Origin: Candidatus Saccharicenans sp. | Lineage (GTDB): Bacteria > Acidobacteriota > Aminicenantia > Aminicenantales > Saccharicenantaceae | NCBI GenBank assembly: GCA_030017715.1 | Contig: JASEIU010000002.1 | Coordinates: 484,915 to 548,914 of the forward strand | DNA: 64,000 bases | Direction: 5' to 3' | Shown: positions 43,591 through 51,508 of the stretch, piece after piece | Layout: each line of letters begins with the position of its first letter | How positions within the stretch are numbered: position 1 is the first letter of the stretch | The notes under the pieces: model-generated | The model's database searches: none | What the model was told of the DNA's origin: nothing | Seen by the model: the letters and a program-made list of their open reading frames with translations, nothing else | Translations under genes and position numbers: made by a program

Positions 43591-44970
43591 TTATATTCCC
43601 AGAATCAGTTTGGCGATGCTGAAGAAAATAAAGAGTCCGCTTATATCCACCACCGTGGTCAGCATCGGGCTGGCCACCACTGCCGGGTCCAGTCTGAATG
43701 AGGAGGCGATTAACGGCAGAAAGGCTCCGATCAGGGTTGAACTGATTACCTGAATGGCCAGAGCCACGGCCACGGCCAGCGCCACCTTGAGCGGGGGAAT
43801 GGTTCCGGCCGTAGAAGAATGCCCGATAAACAGCAGCACCCGGAGGTAAGCCACCAGAGCCAGGACTATGGCCATCAGAAGAGCTACCTTGAATTCTTTA
43901 ACCAGGATTCTTAGAGCGTCGCGTGTCGAAATCTCCTTCAGAGCCAGGGCCCTGATGACCAGGGTGGCCGACTGGCTGCCGGCATTACCCCCGGTGTCGG
44001 CCAACATCGGCATAAACGAAGCCAGGATGGCCACCTGAATCAGGATGCTTTCGTAACTCTGGACAATGTAACCTGAGACGAATCCCAGGATGGCCAGGCC
44101 GAGTATCCAGGGAATCCGGCTCTTAAAATGATCCCAGGTGGAAAGTCTCATGTAGGCGCCCACTTCATGGGAACCGCTGATGGCCATTAACTTTTCCACG
44201 TCTTCCTGTTGTTCCTGTTGAATAACGTCCATGGCATCGTCGTGGGTGATGATGCCCACCAGCCGGTGACTTTCATCCACCACCGGGATGGCCAGCAAGT
44301 CAAATTTCTGGATGGTGCGAGCTGCCTCTTCCTGGTCATCTGTCGTCCGGGCAAAGATGACATCTTCGTGCCTGATGTCCCGAATTCTTGACCGGGGAGG
44401 GGCCAGGATCAGGTCCTTGAGCGACACGAAGCCCACCAGCCTCTGGTTTTGATCGACCACGTAGCTGTAATAAATGGTTTCTTTGTCCGGAGCTTCCCGC
44501 CGCAGCTTGGCCAGAGCTTCCTCCACGGTCAGCTCCGGCTGGAGTATGGCATATTCAGAGGTCATGATGGCACCGGCCGTGCCTTCAGGATAGGCGATCA
44601 GGCGGCGGAGGTCTTCGCGCTCGGCCTGGGCCATGGCCGGGATGATGGCTTCGCGTTTCTTTTTCGGGAGTTTCTTCATCAGGTCGACCCGGTCGTCGGG
44701 AGGCATCTCCGAAAGCAGCTTGCCGGTTATCTCGCGACCCAGGGTTTCAATCATGTTCCGCTGGACTTGCTGGTCGAGATGACTGAAGATTTCGCCGCGC
44801 TGGGAGGGTGCGAGCTGACTGAGAATTTCCCAGATTTCCCGGGGGGTCAGGGCCGAGAGGAATTCAGCTACCTGAGCCGGGTGAAGGGACTGGCAGAAAT
44901 CACAGATGGCTCTGTAATTTTTTTCAGCCAGAAGTTCCCTTAATTCCGGAGCCAGTAAAGGATTGACCAT
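43591..44970 (-). CDS. mgtE: MgtE magnesium transporter, copy 1
   Basis: The 459-residue protein has the full MgtE domain order. The N-terminal helical domain (residues about 20-125, with EIFSHLD and MPPDDRVDLMKKLPK) is followed by two CBS domains (YVVDQNQRLVGFVSLKDLIL and IPVVDESHRLVGIITHDDAM). Five TM helices (about 285-459) include the pore helix with FMPMLADTGGNAGSQSATLV. Mg2+ bound between the N and CBS domains gates the channel. About 70-75 percent of residues match the tandem copy. One 178-bp stretch (44547-44724) differs by a single base from 46288-46465. The promoter and leader are shared with copy 2. Confidence 0.95.
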   Translation of the reverse strand: MVNPLLAPELRELLAEKNYRAICDFCQSLHPAQVAEFLSALTPREIWEILSQLAPSQRGEIFSHLDQQVQRNMIETLGREITGKLLSEMPPDDRVDLMKKLPKKKREAIIPAMAQAEREDLRRLIAYPEGTAGAIMTSEYAILQPELTVEEALAKLRREAPDKETIYYSYVVDQNQRLVGFVSLKDLILAPPRSRIRDIRHEDVIFARTTDDQEEAARTIQKFDLLAIPVVDESHRLVGIITHDDAMDVIQQEQQEDVEKLMAISGSHEVGAYMRLSTWDHFKSRIPWILGLAILGFVSGYIVQSYESILIQVAILASFMPMLADTGGNAGSQSATLVIRALALKEISTRDALRILVKEFKVALLMAIVLALVAYLRVLLFIGHSSTAGTIPPLKVALAVAVALAIQVISSTLIGAFLPLIASSFRLDPAVVASPMLTTVVDISGLFIFFSIAKLILGI

Positions 44971-45148
44971 CGCTCACCTCCGCCCTCTGCCGGCCGGAGG
45001 CGAACGCCGGGTTCAACTCCCGGTCCGGCTCACCCCGGCAGCCGGCAAGATAACCGCCAAATACTCTCTGTTTCCATCTATTTTAGATGGGTATGGGTCA
45101 CCGTCTTCGCAGCAACTCATTTCCCTGTCCTCTTTAATCCTGATGTTA
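44971..45148 (-). promoter_or_regulatory. Structured leader of mgtE copy 1, candidate Mg-responsive RNA
   Basis: On the transcript strand there is a perfect stem CCATCT/AGATGG with an AAAAT loop. A compound GC hairpin then pairs CTGCCGG with CCGGCAG and encloses GCCGGA/TCCGGC and CCGGGAGTTGAACCCGG. The leader ends in GGCGGAGGTGAG before the start codon, so the fold could hide the ribosome site. It does not match the M-box consensus by sight. Confidence 0.6.
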
Positions 45149-45177
45149 ATTCTGGCACTCCGAAAATCCGGTGTCAA
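45149..45177 (-). promoter_or_regulatory. Promoter of mgtE copy 1
   Basis: Minus-strand TTGACA (45172-45177), 17-bp spacer, CAGAAT (45149-45154). The same two boxes at the same spacing occur before copy 2 although the spacer sequence differs. Confidence 0.8.
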
Positions 45178-45331
45178 CATGAACGGAAATATTTTTTTAA
45201 AATCCCTGACGGCTTAATCTCAGGCGTTGGCCGGGTATCTGAAAACTCGCTTGTTTACCGGGGGCTAAGGATGAATTGACCTCTTCCTGGTGGCTGCGGT
45301 AGTTATTTACAGTTCTTGAGATCCGGTCTGA

Positions 45332-46711
45332 TTAAAGCCTGAGGACCAGCTGAGCCACGTTGAAGTAAATCAGCAGGCCGAAAATATCGACCATGGTGGC
45401 CAGCAGGGGGCTGGCCACCACTGCCGGGTCAATCTTGACTGATACGGCGGCCAGGGGCAGCATGGCTCCGATTAAGGTTGAAGTTATTACTTGTAGAGCC
45501 AGAGCAATGGCCACTGCCAGCCCGACTTTGATCGGGGTGATATGGGCGGGCAGGGCGGCATCGCCATAAAAAATATGAACTCTCAGGTAAGCCACCACGG
45601 CCAGGATAATGGACATCAGAAAAGCCACCCGGAATTCTTTAATCAGCACAAACAGGGCATCACGGACCGAAATTTCCTTGACGGCCAGGGCTCTGATGAC
45701 CAGGGTGGCCGACTGGCTGCCGGCGTTGCCTCCGGTTCCGGTCAGCATGGGCATGAAAGAAGCCAGAATGGCCACCTGCAGGAATATGCTTTCATAGTTC
45801 TGAATGATCAGACCCGAGACAAAACCCATCAGGGCCAGCACCAGAATCCAGGGAACGCGACTCTTTAAATGGTCCAGGGTTGAAAGCTTGGTGTAGACGC
45901 CGACTTCGTGGGAACCACCGATGGCCATCAACTTTTCAATGTCTTCCTGCTGCTCCTGCTGGATGACGTCCAGGACGTCATCGTGGGTGATGATGCCGAC
46001 CAATCTGTCCTGGTCATCGACCACGGGAATGGCCAGCAGGTCGTACTTCTGGATCATGCGAGCCACTTCTTCCTGGTCGTCGTGAGCTTTGGCGTAAATA
46101 ACGTCTTCATACATGATATCCTTAACCCGGGCTCCCGGCGGAGCCACGATCAGGTCTTTGAGGGAGACGAAACCTACCAGCCGGTGCTCATCGTCCACCA
46201 CGTAGCTGTAATAGATGGTCTCTTTATCAGGAGCTTCGCGTCTTAGCTTGATCAGGGCCTGATAGGCGGTGAGCTCCGGGGTCAGGGTGGCATATTCAGA
46301 GGTCATGATGGCACCGGCCGTGCCTTCAGGATAGGCGATCAGGCGACGGAGGTCTTCGCGCTCGGCCTGGGCCATGGCCGGGATGATGGCTTCGCGTTTC
46401 TTTTTCGGGAGTTTCTTCATCAGGTCGACCCGGTCGTCGGGAGGCATCTCCGAAAGCAGCTTGCCCATAATGTCCCGGCCGAGAGTTTCGATCATCTCCA
46501 TCTGGACTTCTTGGTCGATGTGGCTGAATATTTCCCCGCGCAGGGAAGGCGTCAGATGACTCAGGATTTCCCAGATTTCCCTGGCGTTGAGCGCAGAGAT
46601 AAACTCAGCTATCTGGGCAGGGTGGATTGATTCGCAGAACTCGCAGAGTTCCTTGTAATTTTTTTCGGCCAGAAGTTCCCTTAATTCCGGAGCCAGTAAA
46701 GGATTGACCAT
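45332..46711 (-). CDS. mgtE: MgtE magnesium transporter, copy 2
   Basis: The 459-residue paralogue of the previous gene has the same domain order: N domain, CBS pair (YVVDDEHRLVGFVSLKDLIV; IPVVDDQDRLVGIITHDDVL) and five-helix pore (FMPMLTGTGGNAGSQSATLV). It differs most in the N-terminal 90 residues, between the CBS motifs and in the loops of the membrane domain. A block at residues about 83-142 is almost identical even at third codon positions, pointing to recent conversion between the copies. Its C-terminal end is separate from copy 1 by 361 bp that hold copy 1's promoter and leader. Confidence 0.95.
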   Translation of the reverse strand: MVNPLLAPELRELLAEKNYKELCEFCESIHPAQIAEFISALNAREIWEILSHLTPSLRGEIFSHIDQEVQMEMIETLGRDIMGKLLSEMPPDDRVDLMKKLPKKKREAIIPAMAQAEREDLRRLIAYPEGTAGAIMTSEYATLTPELTAYQALIKLRREAPDKETIYYSYVVDDEHRLVGFVSLKDLIVAPPGARVKDIMYEDVIYAKAHDDQEEVARMIQKYDLLAIPVVDDQDRLVGIITHDDVLDVIQQEQQEDIEKLMAIGGSHEVGVYTKLSTLDHLKSRVPWILVLALMGFVSGLIIQNYESIFLQVAILASFMPMLTGTGGNAGSQSATLVIRALAVKEISVRDALFVLIKEFRVAFLMSIILAVVAYLRVHIFYGDAALPAHITPIKVGLAVAIALALQVITSTLIGAMLPLAAVSVKIDPAVVASPLLATMVDIFGLLIYFNVAQLVLRL

Positions 46712-46889
46712 CGCTCACCTCCGCCCTCTGCCGGCCGGAGGCGAACGCCGGGTTCAATTCCCGGTCCGGCTCACCCCGGCAGCCGGCAAGATAACCGCCA
46801 AATACTCTCTTTTTCCATCTATTTTAGACGGGTATGGGTCACCGTCCTCGCAGCAACTCATTTCCCTGTCCTCTTTCATCTTGATGTTA
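46712..46889 (-). promoter_or_regulatory. Structured leader of mgtE copy 2
   Basis: Only six differences from the copy 1 leader over 187 bp. One (A to G on the RNA) changes an A-U pair into a G-U pair in the CCATCT/AGATGG stem; another is in the loop of the GGGAGTTGAACCC hairpin. The rest are in apparently unpaired parts. Confidence 0.6.
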
Positions 46890-46918
46890 ATTCTGGCACC
46901 GAACAGAATCTCTGTCAA
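46890..46918 (-). promoter_or_regulatory. Promoter of mgtE copy 2
   Basis: Minus-strand TTGACA (46913-46918), 17-bp spacer, CAGAAT (46890-46895). A dispersed repeat copy begins 4 bp outside the -35 box. Confidence 0.8.
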
Positions 46919-46921
46919 TAC

Positions 46922-47031
46922 AAAAAGGGGGACACAATTCATATTTCCTGATTTTTTCCTGGCGAAACGGGGGACGCAATACTCATTCACCAATTTTTTC
47001 TGGTGAAGCGGGGACAACCAGGTGAACCCGT
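46922..47031 (+). repeat. Dispersed repeats, two modules plus remnant
   Basis: Module 1 (46922-46957) has GGGGGACACAATTCATAT and a GATTTTTT end. Module 2 (46964-46999) has AAACGGGGGACGCAATAC, CTCATTCACC, AATTTTTT. A third partial GCGGGGACAACC with GTGTCACC follows to 47031, beside the broken end of the proC-like frame. Confidence 0.8.
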
Positions 47032-47032
47032 G

Positions 47033-47227
47033 TCACCTGCCCTCGAGTTCTGATAACTGATTGACGACCTGAACTGCGGGAAAAGAGTGCTTTAGAATCT
47101 CGGCTGCTTTCTGGTCTATTTCGATGACCTCAATTTCTTCAGGCAGGGCATCTTGATTTTGCAAGCCATTCAGGATAATGCGGACGATGCGTCCGCCGCC
47201 CACAAATCTCAGCTTCCTGTAAAACAT
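47033..47227 (-). pseudogene. ProC-like (pyrroline-5-carboxylate reductase) N-terminal fragment
   Basis: The 64-codon frame starts with an ideal ribosome site (AAGGAGGT, 6 bp) and reads KLRFVGGGRIVRIILNGLQ then PEEIEVIEIDQKAAEILKHS. This is the Rossmann beta-alpha-beta start of ProC-type reductases with a GGGRI loop. Full enzymes have about 260-270 residues. The frame ends (QLSELEGR) exactly where a cluster of dispersed repeats begins, so the rest of the gene appears to be lost there. It sits 33 bp after a ferredoxin-like frame that is also damaged. A genuine 64-aa protein is less likely. Confidence 0.65.
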
Positions 47228-47260
47228 TCCGCACCTCCTTTTTTTGCCCTTAAAACAGCA

Positions 47261-47536
47261 TTATTCCTGTTTGCCGGAGGCCAGCTCCTGCCGCAGTTTC
47301 TGCAGCCGACTGACCAGCTCTTTCTGGCTCATGAAACTTATGGCTTCAGCCGGGCATTCGCGGGCGCAGGCGCTGCAGCCAAAGACGCAGTTCATCGGGT
47401 TAACCACTTCAGGATGGTCATCTCCGGGAGCGAAAACTTCATTGGCGCAAAAATTCAGGCAGGCGCCGCAGTTGGTGCACAGGTCAGGATTCAGACTGCC
47501 GCAGGCTCGGGGCTAAAAGATCTTTTATCTCCTGGA
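47261..47536 (-). pseudogene. 2[4Fe-4S] ferredoxin-like frame without a start codon
   Basis: The frame 47261-47512 reads LNPDLCTNCGACLNFCANEV then MNCVFGCSACARECPAEAIS, i.e. CxxCxxCxxxC and CxxxCxxCxxxCP, eight ligands for two [4Fe-4S] clusters, followed by a helical tail (ELVSRLQKLRQELASGKQE). Upstream the frame hits TAG (47513-47515) before any ATG, GTG or TTG. The protein-like N-terminus (ILQEIKDLLAPSLRQSES) continues in another frame behind AGGAG, so a one-base indel near 47492-47500 is likely. A non-standard start or sequencing error is the alternative. Confidence 0.6.
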
Positions 47537-47681
47537 GGATTTTAATAAAATGTCAGTAGCCATGAGCCCTGGCTTTGCGTTTCTGATTGACCCGGATATT
47601 GCTCTTTAAGTTGGTGGCCATTGGTCTTGTGATTTAAGCCGGGCTGCGTTCTGATAGCAAAATATTTCAGGAGAAATATAG

Positions 47682-48662
47682 ATGGAAGAAAAGAAAAAAC
47701 AATCAAGGCGTGAATTCTTAAAGACCGCCGGTCTGTCAGGAGCGATTATGGCTTCGACTACGCTAACTGCCAGCGCCCTCTCAAAATTGACCCCGGCCTA
47801 TCAAAAAAAGCCCGAAGGACAGACTTTGACCGGGGCCACGAAACCGGCAGGCTTCAAGCTCAAATATGCGCCACCCTTTGGAATGTTTGAGGCCTCAGCC
47901 GGCAAGGACCCGCTTGACCAGATGAAATTCATAGCCGGACAGGGCTTCCGGGCGATCTTTGATAATGGTTTGCCGGGTCGCCCGCCGGCCGTTCAGGAAG
48001 CCATTGCCGGCCAGGCTGCCAGACTCGGGCTGGAAATTGGGCCGTTTGTGGCTTACGCCGATTTCAGCGTGGAATCTTTCGTCCTCAGGGATGAGTCGGT
48101 GCGCGAGATGCTCCGGGGAAAATTGAAAACGGCCATTGAAACTTCAAAAAGGACAGGCGTCAAGCTGGCCCTGATGGTTCCCGGCCGCTACAACCAGCGT
48201 CTCGACTGGGACTACCAGACGGCCAACGTCATCGAAAACCTAAAATGGTGCGCCGGAATCTGCGAGCCCGAAGGAGTGGTAATTGTCCTCGAGCCGCTGA
48301 ACCCAAAGGACCACCCGGGCCTCTTCCTGACTAAAATGTCGCAGGCCTACCAGATCTGCAAGGCGGTCGGCAGCCCTTCAGTGAAGATCCTCGACGATAT
48401 TTACCACCAGCAGATAACTGAGGGCAACATCATTACGAACATCGATGCCTGCTGGGAGGAAATCGCTTCCTTCCATCTGGGCGATACTCCCGGGCGCAAA
48501 GAACCGGGCACAGGCGAACTGAACTTCAAGAACATCTTCAAGCATCTCTACCAGACGGGCTATCAGGGAGTGCTCTGCCTGGAGCACGGCAAGAGCAAGC
48601 CGGGCAGGGAGGGCGAGCTGGCGGTCATCGAAGCCTACCGTCAGTGCGACTCTTTTGTTTAA
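47682..48662 (+). CDS. Tat-exported TIM-barrel protein, hydroxypyruvate-isomerase-like
   Basis: The 326-residue protein starts with a twin-arginine signal (SRREFLKTAGLSGAIMASTT). A xylose-isomerase/AP-endonuclease-type TIM barrel follows. FKLKYAPPFGMFEA and MKFIAGQGFRAIFDNGLPGR are early, VVIVLEPLNPKDHPGLFL supplies a Glu ligand, VKILDDIYHQQI an Asp/His pair, ASFHLGDTPGRKEPGTGELN another and GVLCLEHGKSK the last Glu. This is the hydroxypyruvate isomerase (Hyi) subfamily, usually sugar isomerases or epimerases. Periplasmic location is unusual for Hyi but common in such Tat-tagged homologues. The substrate is unknown. Confidence 0.85.
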   Translation: MEEKKKQSRREFLKTAGLSGAIMASTTLTASALSKLTPAYQKKPEGQTLTGATKPAGFKLKYAPPFGMFEASAGKDPLDQMKFIAGQGFRAIFDNGLPGRPPAVQEAIAGQAARLGLEIGPFVAYADFSVESFVLRDESVREMLRGKLKTAIETSKRTGVKLALMVPGRYNQRLDWDYQTANVIENLKWCAGICEPEGVVIVLEPLNPKDHPGLFLTKMSQAYQICKAVGSPSVKILDDIYHQQITEGNIITNIDACWEEIASFHLGDTPGRKEPGTGELNFKNIFKHLYQTGYQGVLCLEHGKSKPGREGELAVIEAYRQCDSFV

Positions 48663-48969
48663 GTCTGCGCAATCGTATTCTGTTGCCCGTCAATTAATTT
48701 TCCGGCTGTTAGTTCGCTCAACAATAAGTCAGAAGCCTGCCCGGGCACTTTCATTTTATTAAGATTCCACCCGGGAAATTATGTCTGATGGGTATGCCTG
48801 GCTTTTTGGTTAAAAATCATAATGTCCTAATGACAAAAATTTATAAAATAACATTCTGTCCCGTAATTCAATCATTGTGGATTTGCGTTCGGATAAGATA
48901 TAATCCCGACTTCAAAGAATTTATTTGATGACCAGCAGGCGGTCTGCCTGACTTTAATTGAAAGGCTGA
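48663..48969. other. Intergenic, nothing recognised
   Basis: About 300 bp of AT-rich sequence without a protein-like frame or clear terminator. Confidence 0.4.
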
Positions 48970-49765
48970 GCGGCCATTATTAAAATCACATCTTTAATAA
49001 CCAGGATACGGTCTCATCTCCGCCGATGTAATTTTTTCCTTTTTCTTCCGATTTTATTTTTCTGCGCGCCAGATCCATCTGTTGCGGCCCGGAAACTGCC
49101 GCCGCTGGAACCGTATCGCACCATCACCCCGCCGGTTATCGACGGAGTTCTGGATGACCCGGTCTGGGCCCAGGCCAGCAACGAAACCGGCTTTCTAACC
49201 TGGCGTCCTGATTTCGGCCAGGAAATGGCTGAGAAGACGATTGTCTACTATGCCTACGATCAGGAAAATCTGTACTTTGCCTTTCGCTGTTATGACCGGG
49301 AGCCTTCTAAGATTAAAGCTTCGGTCTCGGCCAGAGACTCCATTACTGCAGACGACTGGATCTGTCTTAACATCGACACTTTTAATGACCAGCAATCGCT
49401 CTATGCTTTCTATGTGAACCCGCTGGGCATCCAGGCTGATTCCAGATTTGAAGAGGGGCAGGAAGATTACAGCGTGGATGTGATCTGGTATTCGGCTGGC
49501 CGGCTCGACAATGAGGGCTATACCATTGAGGTGCAAATTCCCTTCAAGAGTATCCGTTTCCGCAACAGGAAAGTTGTGGAAATGGGCATAATATTCGAAA
49601 GGCATATCAGCCGGTATTCTCAATCCGGAACCTTTCCGCCGCTTGACCCGGACCGGGGGTTTTGATTTTCTGACCACCACCAGGCCTCTCTTATTCAGGG
49701 ACGTCAAGCATTATACCCTGCTTGAGATGCTGCTGGCAGCCACCTATGGCCAGTCCAGCCTGTAG
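48970..49765 (+). pseudogene. DUF5916/CBM9-like protein, decayed
   Basis: One frame is open from 48970 to 49665. It begins with a signal-like stretch (CNFFLFLPILFFCAPDPSVA) that has no start codon in front. A CBM9-like domain follows: TITPPVIDGVLDDPVWAQAS, TIVYYAYDQENLYFAFRCYD, ADDWICLNIDTFNDQQSLYA, YTIEVQIPFKSIRF. After LDPDRGF the frame stops, but the shifted frame continues FDFLTTTRPLLFRDVKHYTL then LEMLLAATYG to a TAG at 49763-49765, as in intact DUF5916 proteins. The outer-membrane barrel that normally follows is missing. Three lesions together (no start, frameshift, truncation) make this a pseudogene. Confidence 0.8.
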
Positions 49766-49898
49766 ACCGCTGGCAAAAGAAGTAAGCTCCAGCGAGTAAT
49801 TTCCTGTCCCAGCTTTCCTCATGGTCTTACACATTTATTCTGGACAGGCTGAAGGCAAAAATGATACAAAAATTACAGTCGAGGAAAGGAGAGAAAAA

Positions 49899-51224
49899 AT
49901 GGAGGAAAAATCCAGACAGGATAACGTGGAAGTAATGAGCCTCAGCCGGCGGGATTTTATCAAGACTGCCTCCATGGCGGCCATGGTGGCCGCCGTCTCG
50001 GGCACGGGAGCTCTCTTCGCTTCCGGAAATCAAAAGATACGAGTCGGGCTCATCGGCTGCGGCGGCCGGGGAACCGGGGCGGCCCTCGATTGCGCGGCTG
50101 CTTCTCCCGATGTGGTCATAACTGCCCTGGGAGATCTATTCCCTGACATGGTGGAGAACTCTTTAAAAAGATTGCGCGAGAGACTACCCGCCGACCGGGT
50201 TCTGGTCACTCCGGAAACCTGCTTTACCGGGTTTGGTTCCTACGAAAAGGTGGTTAAGTCCGACGTCGACCTGGTGATTTTAGCTGCCCCGCCATTTTTC
50301 CGTCCGGCTCACCTCAAAGCCGCCATCGAAGCCGGAAAGCACGTGTTCATGGAAAAGCCGGTCGCGGTCGACCCGGTCGGTGTGCGTTCGGTGCTGGCTT
50401 CATCCGACCTGGCCAAACAGAAAGGGCTGGTCATCGTCGCCGGCACTCAACGTCGCCATCAGGCTCACTACCTCGAAATCATGAAGCGCATCCACAACGG
50501 CGATATCGGCGAGATAGTGGCCGCTCAATGCTACTGGAATATGGGCGCCCTGTGGGTTGAGCGCGCGGCTCAAAACTGGGCTGACCGCATCATCAAGAAA
50601 CGGTCCGACATGGAGTGGCAGGTTCGCAACTGGTTGTTTACGGTCTGGTGCTCCGGCGACCACATCGTCGAGCAGCATGTTCACAACCTGGACATTATCA
50701 ACTGGGCTTTCGGCACTCACCCGGTAAAATGCATGGGCATGGGCGGCCGGGCGGCCCGCACCGACCCGATGTTCGGAAATGTTTATGACCATTTTGCCGT
50801 CGAGTACGAATATCCAAACGGAGCCAGGGTGCTCAGCCTGTGCCGTCAGACCGCCGGGGCGGCCGAGAACGTCTCCGAGCGGGTGGTCGGGACAAAGGGC
50901 CTGGCCTACACCGACGGTGCCGACGGCTATATCCGCGGCCCAAAGCCCTGGAGGCCAGAGAAAGAATCGCCCAACCCATACGTCCAGGAGCACATCGACC
51001 TCATCAACAGCATCAAATCCGGAAAACCGCTCAATGAAGGACGTCAGGTGGCCGAAAGCACCCTGACCGCAATCATGGGCCGGATGAGCGCTTACACCGG
51101 CCGGGCGCTGAGCTGGGACTGGGTGCTGAATGCTTCAAAGCTGGACCTGACGCCGCCCCACTTTGAGTTCCGCGAGCTCCCGCCCCTCGAGGTGGCTGTT
51201 CCCGGCAAAACTCCTCTGGTATAA
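49899..51224 (+). CDS. Tat-exported Gfo/Idh/MocA-family oxidoreductase
   Basis: ATG 49899 is chosen (AAAGGAGAG upstream); an upstream in-frame start at 49821 has no such site. The 441-residue protein has a Tat signal (LSRRDFIKTASMAAMVAAVS). The NAD(P)-binding Rossmann domain has RVGLIGCGGRGTGAALDCAA, the EKPVAVDP segment with the conserved Lys, and a C-terminal alpha/beta domain (VWCSGDHIVEQHVHNLDIIN with His residues, MGGRAARTDPMFGNVYDHF). Members oxidise or isomerise sugars and often carry their cofactor when exported. The same Tat tag on the Hyi-like neighbour suggests a shared periplasmic sugar pathway, now possibly incomplete. Confidence 0.9.
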   Translation: MEEKSRQDNVEVMSLSRRDFIKTASMAAMVAAVSGTGALFASGNQKIRVGLIGCGGRGTGAALDCAAASPDVVITALGDLFPDMVENSLKRLRERLPADRVLVTPETCFTGFGSYEKVVKSDVDLVILAAPPFFRPAHLKAAIEAGKHVFMEKPVAVDPVGVRSVLASSDLAKQKGLVIVAGTQRRHQAHYLEIMKRIHNGDIGEIVAAQCYWNMGALWVERAAQNWADRIIKKRSDMEWQVRNWLFTVWCSGDHIVEQHVHNLDIINWAFGTHPVKCMGMGGRAARTDPMFGNVYDHFAVEYEYPNGARVLSLCRQTAGAAENVSERVVGTKGLAYTDGADGYIRGPKPWRPEKESPNPYVQEHIDLINSIKSGKPLNEGRQVAESTLTAIMGRMSAYTGRALSWDWVLNASKLDLTPPHFEFRELPPLEVAVPGKTPLV

Positions 51225-51258
51225 AACGGGGGACACGATACTCATTCCCCGATTTTTT
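51223..51258 (+). repeat. Dispersed repeat copy
   Basis: AAAACGGGGGACACGATA, CTCA, TTCCCC, GATTTTTT; its first two A residues are the last two bases of the preceding TAA. Confidence 0.85.
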
Positions 51259-51508
51259 GGCCGGCCGCCCGCCCGCGGTTATAAACTTAGCGTTTCTTTT
51301 TCTCCCCGGCCGAGACCGGTGCCGCAACCTGCCCGCTTCGGGCCTTAGAGTGAGAAAGCAAAAAGATAGCTCACCCGTCGCCCCGGCAGGGTTTTGCCTG
51401 CTTTCACCAAATCTTGATTTGAATTGAATTCGACCGGGGGAATGAATGATAATGGGCCTGAGGTCCGAGAAAAGTCTTCAACCTTATTTCGGTCATAAGG
51501 AGTCGGTG

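Noticed and set aside
43432..43701. 89-aa plus-strand frame at the end of mgtE copy 1
   Set aside because: Its second half is antisense to mgtE and no domain or ribosome site supports it.
44985..45040. tRNA fragment on the plus strand (CCGGGTTCAACTCCCGG followed by TCCGGC)
   Set aside because: It looks like a T arm and acceptor end, but no D or anticodon arm precedes it; it is better explained as a hairpin of the mgtE leader.
44971..45148. M-box (ykoK) or yybP-ykoY riboswitch
   Set aside because: The conserved cores I know (GGTGAGGCTCC, ACGCTGCTGCCC for M-box; GGGGAGTAGC for yybP-ykoY) are absent; I keep it as an unclassified leader.
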